A stretch of 64,000 bases of DNA from Piezodorus guildinii (taxonomy: Eukaryota; Arthropoda; Insecta; Hemiptera; Pentatomidae). The notes below the pieces were generated by a model. It made no database searches and was not told the origin of the DNA. It saw only the letters and a program-made list of their open reading frames with translations. Position numbers and translations under genes: made by a program. Shown in pieces: positions 31,905 through 40,454 of this stretch; position 1 is the stretch's first letter; each line of letters begins with the position of its first letter. The stretch is from the NCBI GenBank assembly GCA_023052935.1, contig CM041295.1:21886880-21950879 (forward strand), read 5' to 3'.

Positions 31905-32225
31905 ATTTTTTTTTTTGATACAACATAAAATGGTCTAAATCTAAAGATGACCGAAATCTTTTTTTTAAACGCATCGGAGGATTATTAGAAATCGGAGGCG
32001 AAGCTAAGATAGAAACTAGTGGGTTAGAGTGGAGATGGAGTTTGTATTGAAAGGAATGGCACTTGGCTCCCACCATATCAGCAACATAAAGGTCAATACA
32101 TACGAATTTGTTCGCGACAAAGTTGGGGAAGGAATTTGGATTGTAAGAATTCGATGGTTCAGTAGAGCTCCAAAGTTTAACTCTGTGAGTCGAGATTGGT
32201 CTATTGATGTTGATGTAGATTTTTT
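31905..32225 (-). pseudogene. LINE-B ORF2 C-terminal fragment
   Basis: The minus strand reads PISTHRVKLWSSTEPSNS-like, KFVCIDLYVADMV, FQYKLHLHSNPLVS and NPPMRLKKRF. This matches the last about 100 residues of LINE-B ORF2 (WTYGIELWGSTKPSNS to NPPRRLKRRW). It ends in a T run (A tail) near 31907. Strongly diverged. Confidence 0.8.
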
Positions 32226-32235
32226 TGAGCATTAT

Positions 32236-32371
32236 TTACTTTCACTTACCTACATATAAAGTATATAGTAAGGGAAAGTATTGCGATAGTAAAGATTTTC
32301 GGATTCCAGTTTTCAACGGAAATTCTCGTTTTAGGGTCCTCTGATTTCAAATAACCAAGTCCCGCAAAAAG

Positions 32372-32441
<70 letters not shown>

Positions 32442-32512
32442 TAACTCCCGGGCAAAAACGAAAAGTCCTATGAAACTGAAATTTCATATTTTAGACAACT
32501 ATGATATTGAAG
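32236..32512 (-). repeat. H-repeat 3' fragment with long (GT)n
   Basis: Hairpin terminus at about 32228-32275 (TTTCACTTACC...AGTAAGGGAAAG), then TTTCAACGGAAATTCTCG, AAGTCCCGCAAAAAGTTC and a (GT)n tract of about 32 units at 32377-32440. Homology stops after TTAGACAACTATG near 32505. Confidence 0.8.
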
Positions 32513-32734
32513 GAGATGGATAAATAGTTTATGCTTGAAGATAGTTAAGAATTGGGATGTACGAATGGACATGGGTAAATAATTCCAAAATGAAGTAGCG
32601 CGAATAACAAACATGGTTGAACAACTTATCTTCGATATCCTAAATTTCCACTGTATTTAAATGACCTCAGTGCTGAGCTGCAGGAGTAGCCATAAATAAA
32701 AGTAACAGAGACACGACAAACATAACTTCACTGA

Positions 32735-33420
32735 TGGATGTAGCATTTAGGAATTCTCAATCATACAGTGTTAATGAATCATCTGTTGGAGGGTTTTGTG
32801 TTGCAAAATGTGAAGCAGAAAATGGACTTACCATTATAATAGTTGCCATTTTCATCTCTCCTAATCAAAGTGTAAAAAAAAATAATTTAATTCATCTATG
32901 AAAATTGACTTATATATACAACAGGAGTTACTGTTTTGCTTAATCGGAACTTGGATAAATAACGCATGATCTTGAGTGAAGATTTCAATATCGACTTTTC
33001 AAAAAAAACATTAAAGTCTTTAATTATTTTTTTAAAGACCACACAGGATTTAAATGTATCAAATAATATAAATGAAAGTACAACAAAATAGGGGAGCCCG
33101 TGGCTGAGTGGTAAGCGCGCAAGTCTCTCATGCTACAGGTTCTGAGTTCGAATCCCAGTCCCGACGGGGCTTTTATAAGGATGTAAAAAAATGGGGATTC
33201 ACTCACAAACGCTCCCCCGGGTATGTGAGACCCGTCAGCCAAAGGGTGGTCACTCGCAAAATTAGTTGTAGGGAGTGATGACCCTTCACTAAAAATTGCA
33301 TCGTGAAACGTGAGTGTAAACTCGCAGGAGTTTACACCGCGAGGCCCAGGGCCTACACGGCCTGTCGCGCCACAAGATGAAGAAGTACAAAAAAATACGG
33401 AAATATAATTAATGCCGGTT
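32735..33420 (+). pseudogene. Endonuclease/exonuclease/phosphatase domain remnant, split by SINE-1
   Basis: The plus frame reads SYSVNESSVGGFCVAKC, NGLTIIIVAIFISPNQSV, then after a stop MILSEDFNIDFSKK (the GDFN-type EEP motif), FLKTTQDLNVSNNINESTTK and, beyond the SINE, YGNIINA. STTxxG...ID is the usual continuation of this endonuclease domain. The domain occurs in several LINE clades and also, fused to PIF1-type helicase, in Helitron-like (Helentron) elements of insects. The wording here resembles the latter to me from memory, not from a search. Stops and a SINE at 33091-33382 make it dead. Confidence 0.65.
33091..33382 (+). mobile_element. SINE-1 copy 2, tRNA-derived
   Basis: A-box TGGCTGAGTGG (33101-33111), B-box AGTTCGAATCC (33145-33155), and the same body and GGCCTGTCGCGCCA end as 17331-17629. 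The tail is a short GATGAAGAA stretch. Flanks AAGTACAACAAAATA (33076-33090) and AAGTACAAAAAAATA (33383-33397) differ at one base. Removing the SINE and one duplicate restores the reading ESTTKYGNIINA of the endonuclease remnant, which confirms the boundaries. Confidence 0.9.
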
Positions 33421-33424
33421 TTTT

Positions 33425-34165
33425 TTTTTTCACTTACAAAAATATATGGAATATATAGTGAGGGGAAGTATTGCGATCGTTGACATTTTCGGGTTCCAGT
33501 TTTCAACGGAAATTCACGGTATAAGGTACCCTGTGTCCAAATAATCAAATCCTGAGAAAAAATTGTATGTGTGGTAAGTCTAACACGAAAACGAAAAGTC
33601 TCCCGAAACTGAAATATCATTTTTAAGACAACTGTACGCCCGAAATGTTACAGCGTTTTTCATCAAAATCAGCGAACCAGAAGAGACAGTTTGTACTATG
33701 CATTTTGCTCATTTTTACGATTTTCTCAATAACGGCCCTGACGATTTAGATTAAATTCGCTATATCTAAGTAAAATTGAATGGCCTTAAATCACATAAAG
33801 GTTTCATTCTGATTGAAATATTCTGCCAGAGCTTCCTCGATACTTCCTTAAATTTTGTGGATTTAAAAAAATTAACCTTATTATTTTATAATTTTATTGA
33901 TAAAAAGCGGCTAAATATAAAAGTTGAACAAATTTGATAACCAACTAAAGGAGAAAAGACCAAAAGTATTTTTTTATATGCCATAATTATTTTTCTGAAA
34001 ACTAGAACACTAAAATAGATGTATAATATAATGTTGAGCTAAAGTTGAGACAAAATATTATCTTAAATACAAAATTCTAAAAGGTAATGTAAAGTGAAGA
34101 ATAGGGCTAACACTTATTACTGATTATTATACATAATGAATTCATATTGCTATACAATTTTAAAA
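33425..34165 (-). repeat. H-repeat, partial copy
   Basis: Hairpin side at 33430-33470 (TTTCACTTAC...GTGAGGGGAAG), GGTTCCAGTTTTCAACGGAA, a minimal GTATGTGTGG tract, TGTACTATGCATTTTGC, ATTCGCTATATCTAAG, then AT-rich sequence fading near 34165. The TCTGGTGC end is missing. Confidence 0.78.
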
Positions 34166-34214
34166 TATTTTAATGTGATTTGGAGAAAAATAAATGGGCA
34201 GCACATTTTATAAA

Positions 34215-34717
34215 ATAAACAACGATGTCCTCAAACATACAGTAGAAGGAAACCCCTACCAAACAGTTAAAGGACTCTCAGCACAACTAAATGCAAGTGC
34301 ATCTACCGTTTCCAGACATTTAAAGTGTATTGGGAGAGTAAAACAGCTCGATACATGGGTACCTCATGATCTCACTGAGCGGCAGCAAGACACCATCTTT
34401 CAAAACATATCGTGCAAAAATTGAAAGAACTGGGCTACGAAGTTCTTCCGCACCCACCATATTCTCCCGACTTGTCTCCAACAGATTACCACCTGTTCAG
34501 GAATTTAGACAACTTCGTCAAAGGAAAACTTTTTGAAATTATGATCAAGTGAAAAGTGTGTTTCCAGATTTTGTTTCACTTCAAAGCTCAGAGTTTTTCA
34601 GTTCAAAGGAGAAAAACTTTAGACTCCTGAAGTCATAAATTTTAAAAATTCTTAAAAAAAAAAAATATATCGTATTTTTAATAAAAATCCTTTACCATTT
34701 CATGTGACACAACCCAA
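34215..34717 (+). pseudogene. mariner transposon, internally deleted
   Basis: Reads NNDVLKHTVEGNPYQTVKGL, SAQLNASASTVSRHLK and VPHDLTERQQD. A deletion junction follows, then KELGYEVLPHPPYSPDLS and PTDYHLFRNLDNF in another frame. The 3' terminal repeat TCATGTGACACAACCCAA ends at 34717 beside TA. The 5' end is missing. The deletion junction after CGGCAGCAAGAC is essentially the same as in 20627-21444, so the two share a deleted ancestor. Confidence 0.85.
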
Positions 34718-34724
34718 TAATAGC

Positions 34725-34880
34725 CTTTCTGAACTGCGTTTTAAAAGGACTTGTTATCTAGATAAAATTGGATGAGGGATTTCGATAAAACTAAACGATT
34801 AGAACACAGATACGTTAAAATTTCAATTTCGTAATGAATAGTACGTTTTGGAAATAAAAGACAAAATTGTCAAAGCTAAT
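34725..34880. repeat. Right half of the MITE-like family seen at 10009-10465
   Basis: GCGTTTTAAAAGGACTTG, GATAAAACTAAACGATTAGA, TTTCAATTTCGTAATGAA and GTTTTGGAAATAAAAGAC follow the order of 10275-10420. The terminal inverted repeat itself is incomplete. Confidence 0.5.
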
Positions 34881-35210
34881 AAAGCATATTCCTTGAATAA
34901 TATCTTGAGGCTTCCTTTTTTTACCATGGAGGGTTTTATCTATCTTCACTAAAGTTCACCACCACAGAGCCGTCCATTTTTCTTCTTTAGGCCTGTTCTT
35001 GTTTCTTCTATATGGCAACTTAGTTTTTCTATTTCATTATGTTTAGTACTGAATAGTTATAAAATTATTAAATAAGGTATTTACAATGTATAATCTTTTT
35101 TTTTTTTTTTTTTTATTATAATATTGTGATAGAATTTAAAAAAAAAAATGTTGCCTAAGGCTGTAACGTTAGAAAGATAAATTCAATAAAAGTGAGTGAA
35201 AAAATGGATC
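34881..35210. other. Unassigned, with a possible decayed element 3' end
   Basis: TTGCCTAAGGCTGTAACGTT followed by AATTCAATAAAAG (35150-35190) resembles the tail of a hammerhead-bearing element (GCC...GGC...AACGTT, then AATAAA), but the core is lost. A T run lies at 35098-35113. Confidence 0.3.
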
Positions 35211-35516
35211 AAATTCATTTACATAGAACAAGTGTCATGGCGGCAACTGAAGTCAGAACTTAATATCGCTCTCTGATTGTCCTATGAATACTATTAGTAT
35301 TAACTAATGTTTTGTTCCCAACGCTGGTAAACACTGAGTGTATGTGGTTGAGAACTCGTTAGAACTACTTTTTTAGGGTGAGTGCATTTAATAGACCTAC
35401 TAAGTGTGATAAATAGTGCTCGCTGTTAGCTATATAGATCTCCACGTGGGAGACGGGTTCTGTCCCGCATCCTGCTTCGCACTGGATATCATTGAGCAGT
35501 AGTGGCCCTGTTATCA

Positions 35517-35600
35517 GCGCTGCGGTAGCTCAGTTGTTCTGTGCACTACCAACTTATCACTGAGTCATTATCGTCGCGAGTTCGTAGCCCATAGACTCTG
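35517..35600 (+). promoter_or_regulatory. tRNA-like segment in the LINE-B 5'UTR
   Basis: GGTAGCTCAGTTG (around 35524-35536) is a textbook A-box. GCGAGTTCGTAGCCC (around 35575-35590) resembles a B-box with a one-base departure. Spacing is tRNA-like. It may be a captured tRNA/SINE head serving as an internal pol III-type promoter, or a fossil insertion carried along. Confidence 0.5.
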
Positions 35601-35843
35601 AATTTTTTTTTTTCAATTAATTCTAATAATTATTTTATTATTATTTTAATAATTTTATTTTATTATTCTCATTTATTTTGTTATTATAAAAATGATTTGT
35701 TTGTTTTCTTTTTCTTTCTCTGTTTGTGTAAATAATTTTTAAACTCAAGAAGTTAAACTTTTATTTTTATTTTACTACAGATATATATATTTTTATTTTT
35801 TGTTTTGAATTTATTTAGTTTTTCTCTTTATTTAAAAAAAAAA

Positions 35844-37604
35844 ATGGGCGAATCTTCGGGTATGGAGACGGATGAAGAGACAGCTATCTCAGAAGTTAGC
35901 GAAACTGACTCCCAATATTTAAAAAGGAGGACTCTCCAAAAACGTCAGCGCAACATTGTTCCAGGAGGATCTGGAGGATCCCCTAATAAAAAAAAAAATA
36001 AAAACAGCAAAAAACAAATCTCTGTACCTATCACCCGTAGTAAATCCATAGTAGATTTACCTGGACCTTCACAAGAAACCACCCCAGCCGCACAAGTCAT
36101 ACCTACTATTCCTACCAGTAATAAATTCGCAGCCCTCACTAATATCCAAACCGAAACCGTAACACCAAGTCATTCAGAGCCTGAACCACCTCCAGTCTTT
36201 GTTTCTCACATTACGAATTTTGTTTCCTTCGCAAACGAAATATCTACGTTAATCGGACAAACTAACTTTAAATGCTTTTCTCGATTAAAAGATGTGAAAA
36301 TAAACACGACTACCAAGGAACATTATAAAAAACTAGTGACTCACTTGACTGAAAAAAATTACGACTTTCACTGCTACCAGCTTAAGGAAGATAAGTCATA
36401 TAGGGTAGTTCTGAGGGGACTTCACTCTACTACTTCCACTTCAGCCATCAAACAGGACATAGAAGAGCTGGGCCACAATGTTAGACAGATTTCTAATGTA
36501 CTGCACCCAGTCGAAAAATATCCTTTACCTCTTTTTTTTGTAGACCTTGAACCAGCAGCCAACAATTCCGATATTTTCCGTGTTAATAGACTTGTATATT
36601 CATGCATACGCTTCGAAGAGCCGAAGCAGAGAGTAGATATCGTACAATGCACAAAGTGCCAAACCCTGGGTCACACAAAAACCTATTGTCACCACCAGGA
36701 CAGGTGTGTGAAATGTGCTGGGCCGCATGCGTCCAATACATGCCAGAAACCAAGAGAAACGCCAGCAATATGTGCACTATGTGGTGAAGGGCACCCGGCT
36801 AGTTACAAAGGTTGTCTGGTGTACAAAACCATGCAGCGCCGCAAAAATGAAAATATTGCATTTAAATTGCAAAGAAACGTTCCAGGTTACCAAAACCCTG
36901 GCCCTTCAGGAAACAATGAGCGAGCTCCCTCTGGAAAACCTTTGACCCTCGAAGACCCACGCCCGACGACCACCAACATCAATAATAAATCTTTCTCCAA
37001 CATAACCAGAAAACAGCAGGATAATCAACAGGAACCTGAAGCTTCTCCTAACACCTATCATCATCTTCAGCCTCAACCACCTCATCATCATCTTCAGCCT
37101 CAACCACCTCATCATCAACTTCAGCCTCAACAACCCCGTCATCATCTTCAGCCTCAACCACCCCGTCATCATCCTCAGCCTCAACCATCCCATCATCATC
37201 TTCAGCATCAAAAATCCTATCACCAGCCTCAGATGTCCCAATCCCTCCAAAAAACACCTAAAATCGATGTACCAACCAACAACGTCCTAAGGGTCAACTT
37301 ACCACCCCAGATCAATCCCAAACTTTCATCTCCTTCACATCCTACCTCCCAAGTAATCCCACCCGTAGCAGCTCCGTCAAACGTGGAACCTCCTCAGCAA
37401 CTCCGACGGAGCACCCTATCTTTCCCTAGACAGCATAATCCTCCATCCAATGAACCTTCCACCTCCTCCTATTCTTCACAAAACACATCCGAAATCACAT
37501 CAATCCTGTCATCCTTCCTTTTAGATCTTCAAAATACAATAAGACCTCTCATTACCCTCCTTACTAGACTCCTATCTGAATTTCCTTTCCATATCCCACA
37601 ATGA
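35844..37604 (+). CDS. LINE-B ORF1: gag-like protein with zinc knuckles and His-Gln-Pro repeat
   Basis: 586 residues from the first ATG (MGESSGMETDEE); an upstream in-frame extension has only a non-ATG start. A lysine-rich stretch (about 45-60) could be a nuclear localisation signal. The PRE_C2HC-like region spans about 180-265 (RVVLRGLHSTTS, LPLFFVDLEP). Three knuckles follow: C269-C272-H277-C282, C288-C291-H295-C300 and C310-C313-H317-C324. A 9-residue repeat of the type HHLQPQPPH lies at about 406-459, absent from LINE-A. The C-terminus is Pro/Ser-rich and ends in a hydrophobic segment. It should coat element RNA. Its stop overlaps the ORF2 start as ATGA. Confidence 0.93.
   Translation: MGESSGMETDEETAISEVSETDSQYLKRRTLQKRQRNIVPGGSGGSPNKKKNKNSKKQISVPITRSKSIVDLPGPSQETTPAAQVIPTIPTSNKFAALTNIQTETVTPSHSEPEPPPVFVSHITNFVSFANEISTLIGQTNFKCFSRLKDVKINTTTKEHYKKLVTHLTEKNYDFHCYQLKEDKSYRVVLRGLHSTTSTSAIKQDIEELGHNVRQISNVLHPVEKYPLPLFFVDLEPAANNSDIFRVNRLVYSCIRFEEPKQRVDIVQCTKCQTLGHTKTYCHHQDRCVKCAGPHASNTCQKPRETPAICALCGEGHPASYKGCLVYKTMQRRKNENIAFKLQRNVPGYQNPGPSGNNERAPSGKPLTLEDPRPTTTNINNKSFSNITRKQQDNQQEPEASPNTYHHLQPQPPHHHLQPQPPHHQLQPQQPRHHLQPQPPRHHPQPQPSHHHLQHQKSYHQPQMSQSLQKTPKIDVPTNNVLRVNLPPQINPKLSSPSHPTSQVIPPVAAPSNVEPPQQLRRSTLSFPRQHNPPSNEPSTSSYSSQNTSEITSILSSFLLDLQNTIRPLITLLTRLLSEFPFHIPQ
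37059..37220 (+). repeat. 27-bp coding minisatellite in LINE-B ORF1
   Basis: Six head-to-tail 27-bp units built on CATCATCTTCAGCCTCAACC encode HHLQPQPPH-type repeats. Unit length is a multiple of three, so expansions keep the frame. Long antisense frames here (36906-37250) are by-products of the repeat. Confidence 0.88.
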
Positions 37605-40297
37605 TCAAAAACTCCCTAGCCATCCTTTTGTGGAATGCAAATGGTTTACTGAATCACCGAGACGAACTGGACATATTCCTACGCGACAATACCATAGACA
37701 TTGCCCTAGTGACTGAAACTCACTTCACTAAACAATCACACTTTTACATACGTGACTACATCACATACCGATCAGATCACCCAGACAACACATCTCACGC
37801 TGGCTCATGTATTCTCATCCATAAATCCATACCTCATTCCATGCTTCCTTCTTCTCCATCTGACACCATTCAATCAACCTCTATTATCTTACCTTCCCAT
37901 CCATTTAATATGACAATCTCAGCGGTATACTGTCCTCCCGGTAATTCACTCACCATCCACCACCTTGAATCCTTATTCCGATCCCTTGGTCCGCGCTTCA
38001 TTGCTGGGGGAGATTACAACGCCAAAGATCAACGATGGGGATGCCGAACGTCCAACACTCGTGGCAGGATACTTTCCCGTCTCACCACTTCCTGTAGCTA
38101 TTCCCTCTTGGCACCACAGGAACCTACATATTGGCCTACTTCCATTAAGAAACGTCCCGACATCCTTGATATTTTTGTTACTTCTCAAATCCCCTCCTCC
38201 CACACTACAGTCAAATCCTTCGATGACCTTTCCTCAGATCACAGCCCAGTTCTGCTTCTCATGCACACAAATTCTATTCCTAAACCTTATCCTCCATCAC
38301 TGATTAAAGGACGTGTTGACTGGGACAATTTTCGTAATGACTTGGAAAACAGACTGGACTTAAAAATCCCATTAAAAACTAAAAAACAAATAGACCTCGC
38401 CATTAAACAATTTACAACATCCATAGAAACGGCCATACACAAAAACACATCCCACTATAACAGTAGGAATTCTGATGAAACGAAATTGCCAAGACATATT
38501 CGCCTCTTACTAATTGAAAAACGCCGAGCAAGGGCGAAGTGGCATAGAACGAGATATCCATCAGACAAAACCCACTACAACAAACTGACTAACAACCTTA
38601 AGACAGAAATACAGAAGTTCAAAATTCAAAACTTTCAGGACTTTACAGAACACCTAACAACTTCAGACAAATCATTATGGATCACCACTACAAAACTACT
38701 AAAATACAAAAGCTTCAATCATCCACTTCTCACTGACTCCAAGACCTGGACACGCTCCGACGAGGACAAATCTCAAACATTCGGTGAACACCTTTCCAGA
38801 ACGTTTGATCCTCACCCTGATATCCTTAACCCAATCCACATTGAACATGTTGAAGCAGAACTAACTGTTCCTCTCCAAATGTCCCTTCCTCCCAAGGCGT
38901 TTCACCCATCTGAAATCCTTTACATCATTAATAAATCACCATCCAAAAAAGCTCCTGGCCATGATCTTATTACATTTCACATCCTAAAACAACTCCCTCG
39001 CAAAGCTATCCTCTTCCTCACCTACATATACAATGCCACACTCCGGTCTACCTATTTTCCCGACGCCTGGAAACATTCTATCATCAAAATGATACCAAAA
39101 CCCAAGAAGCCACTAGAAAGCCCATCGTCCTATCGTCCTATTTCTCTTCTACCCATTATTGGAAAAATTCTAGAAAAACTCATCCTAAAACGCCTATATC
39201 CCATCCTTGATTCAAATAATGTGATTCCTGACCACCAGTTTGGATTTCGGTCATCTCATTCAACTATACAACAGTGCCATCGTGTGGTGGATGTAATATC
39301 TTCCACATTGGAACGCGGAATGTACTGCACTGGAGCCTTTCTTGATGTAGAACAGGCTTTTGATAGAGTTTGGCATCCAGGACTGCTTTACAAACTTCGC
39401 CAATTCCTCACCCCAACGTATTTCCTATTAATTCGCTCCTACCTAACTGATAGAACCTTCCAAGTTCAACATAATCTCTCCTACTCATCCGTATTCATCC
39501 AATCAGCCGGTGTACCTCAAGGTAGTATCCTGGGTCCGATCCTTTATACAGTATATACAGCTGACATTCCTATCCAACCTAGCACTATCCTTACTACCTA
39601 CGCTGATGACACATGTGTGTTATCTGTGAATAATGATCCTGTTGTTGCATCCCGAATCCTGCAGAACCATCTATCAGCCATCGAAAAATGGTGTCAGAAC
39701 TGGAGAATTAAAATAAATCCTAATAAATCCTATCAAATAACCTTCACTCTACGTCGTAAACCTATGACTTCCTGCCCCACCGTATCCTTTAACAATATCT
39801 TACTTACTCCTGTTGAACAGATCCGGTACTTAGGACTAAACTTAGACAAACGCCTCACATGGAACCCTCATACTAGACTGAAACGACAGGAAACTGCGCG
39901 TAGATACCGATTACTACAACACTTACTCGACAAACGCTCAAAACTTCCTATTTACTACAAACGACTCATTTATATAACCATTATTAGGCCTGTGTGGACC
40001 TACGGCATTGAGTTATGGGGGTCCACTAAACCATCAAACTCCTCTCGCATCCAATCCCTGCAATCCAAAATCCTTCGAAAAATCCTTAATGCTCCATACT
40101 TTGTTACAAATAAAATTATCCATAAAGACCTAAATATCCCATTAGTTGAAAACTTAGCCCGATCCAGATATACATCCTTCCATTCCAAACTTCCTGCCCA
40201 CTCAAACCCGCTTATCCGTGACCTTTCCTCAACATCTATTCCTGACAATCCACCGAGGCGACTGAAAAGAAGATGGCCAAGAGACCTCTTACCGTAA
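37601..40297 (+). CDS. LINE-B ORF2: endonuclease-reverse transcriptase, intact
   Basis: 898 residues. Endonuclease domain (about 1-225): WNANGLLNH, VTETHFTK, HAGSCILIH, YCPPGNS, GGDYNAKDQRWG with D138, and SSDHSPVLL with D213/H214 as catalytic-type residues. RT (about 480-770): SYRPISLLPIIGKIL, HQFGFRSSHST, motif A GAFLDVEQAFDRVW (D582), motif B GVPQGSILGP, motif C TYADDTCVLS (D669-D670), and YLGLNLDKRLTW. A C-terminal region follows (SLQSKILRKILNAPYFV) ending RRWPRDLLP; there is no RNase H. It would nick target DNA and copy its own RNA. Translation probably depends on ribosomes finishing ORF1, given the 4-nt stop-start overlap. Confidence 0.95.
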   Translation: MIKNSLAILLWNANGLLNHRDELDIFLRDNTIDIALVTETHFTKQSHFYIRDYITYRSDHPDNTSHAGSCILIHKSIPHSMLPSSPSDTIQSTSIILPSHPFNMTISAVYCPPGNSLTIHHLESLFRSLGPRFIAGGDYNAKDQRWGCRTSNTRGRILSRLTTSCSYSLLAPQEPTYWPTSIKKRPDILDIFVTSQIPSSHTTVKSFDDLSSDHSPVLLLMHTNSIPKPYPPSLIKGRVDWDNFRNDLENRLDLKIPLKTKKQIDLAIKQFTTSIETAIHKNTSHYNSRNSDETKLPRHIRLLLIEKRRARAKWHRTRYPSDKTHYNKLTNNLKTEIQKFKIQNFQDFTEHLTTSDKSLWITTTKLLKYKSFNHPLLTDSKTWTRSDEDKSQTFGEHLSRTFDPHPDILNPIHIEHVEAELTVPLQMSLPPKAFHPSEILYIINKSPSKKAPGHDLITFHILKQLPRKAILFLTYIYNATLRSTYFPDAWKHSIIKMIPKPKKPLESPSSYRPISLLPIIGKILEKLILKRLYPILDSNNVIPDHQFGFRSSHSTIQQCHRVVDVISSTLERGMYCTGAFLDVEQAFDRVWHPGLLYKLRQFLTPTYFLLIRSYLTDRTFQVQHNLSYSSVFIQSAGVPQGSILGPILYTVYTADIPIQPSTILTTYADDTCVLSVNNDPVVASRILQNHLSAIEKWCQNWRIKINPNKSYQITFTLRRKPMTSCPTVSFNNILLTPVEQIRYLGLNLDKRLTWNPHTRLKRQETARRYRLLQHLLDKRSKLPIYYKRLIYITIIRPVWTYGIELWGSTKPSNSSRIQSLQSKILRKILNAPYFVTNKIIHKDLNIPLVENLARSRYTSFHSKLPAHSNPLIRDLSSTSIPDNPPRRLKRRWPRDLLP

Positions 40298-40306
40298 ATT
40301 GGACAT

Positions 40307-40335
40307 TGGAGTTCTACCAATGGGTAGTTTCTTCA
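40307..40335 (+). promoter_or_regulatory. Conserved LINE 3'UTR hairpin, B form
   Basis: Begins 9 nt after the ORF2 stop. Outer arms TGGAG/CTTCA (one G-U pair in RNA), inner arms CTACC/GGTAG, loop AATG. In the LINE-B copies at 17663-17691 and near 59000 the outer pair is TGAAG/CTTCA, a compensatory change. Confidence 0.78.
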
Positions 40336-40423
40336 CAGGACAATCATGTGTCTTAATCTCATATCTATCCCATTTACTTGATGTATTGTATAAATACAGT
40401 TGTAAATTTCTTTAAATAAATAA

Positions 40424-40449
<26 letters not shown>

Positions 40450-40454
<5 letters not shown>

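Larger units (their letters stand above)
35223..40449 (+). mobile_element. LINE-B, full-length with both ORFs open
   Basis: A 5.2-kb Jockey-type LINE bounded by a perfect 12-bp duplication AAATTCATTTAC (35211-35222 and 40450-40461). Layout: 621-bp 5'UTR with a tRNA-like stretch, ORF1 (586 codons), ORF2 (898 codons) overlapping by 4 nt, a 130-bp 3'UTR with hairpin, and an A tract of about 25 nt. No stop or frameshift was found in either ORF. This is the best candidate in the window for a retrotransposition-competent copy. It landed in an older LINE-B fragment that continues at 40450-41245. Confidence 0.96.

Noticed and set aside
33024..33620. 198-codon minus-strand ORF
   Set aside because: It spans a SINE-1 in antisense and part of an H-repeat, so the frame is accidental.
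35150..35190. Fourth hammerhead-like site
   Set aside because: Only GCC...GGC and AACGTT remain; the CUGANGA and GAAAC elements are not both present.
36906..37257. Antisense ORFs rich in Met/Arg/Leu or Asp/Glu/Val
   Set aside because: They mirror the 27-bp repeat of LINE-B ORF1 on the opposite strand and have no motif.
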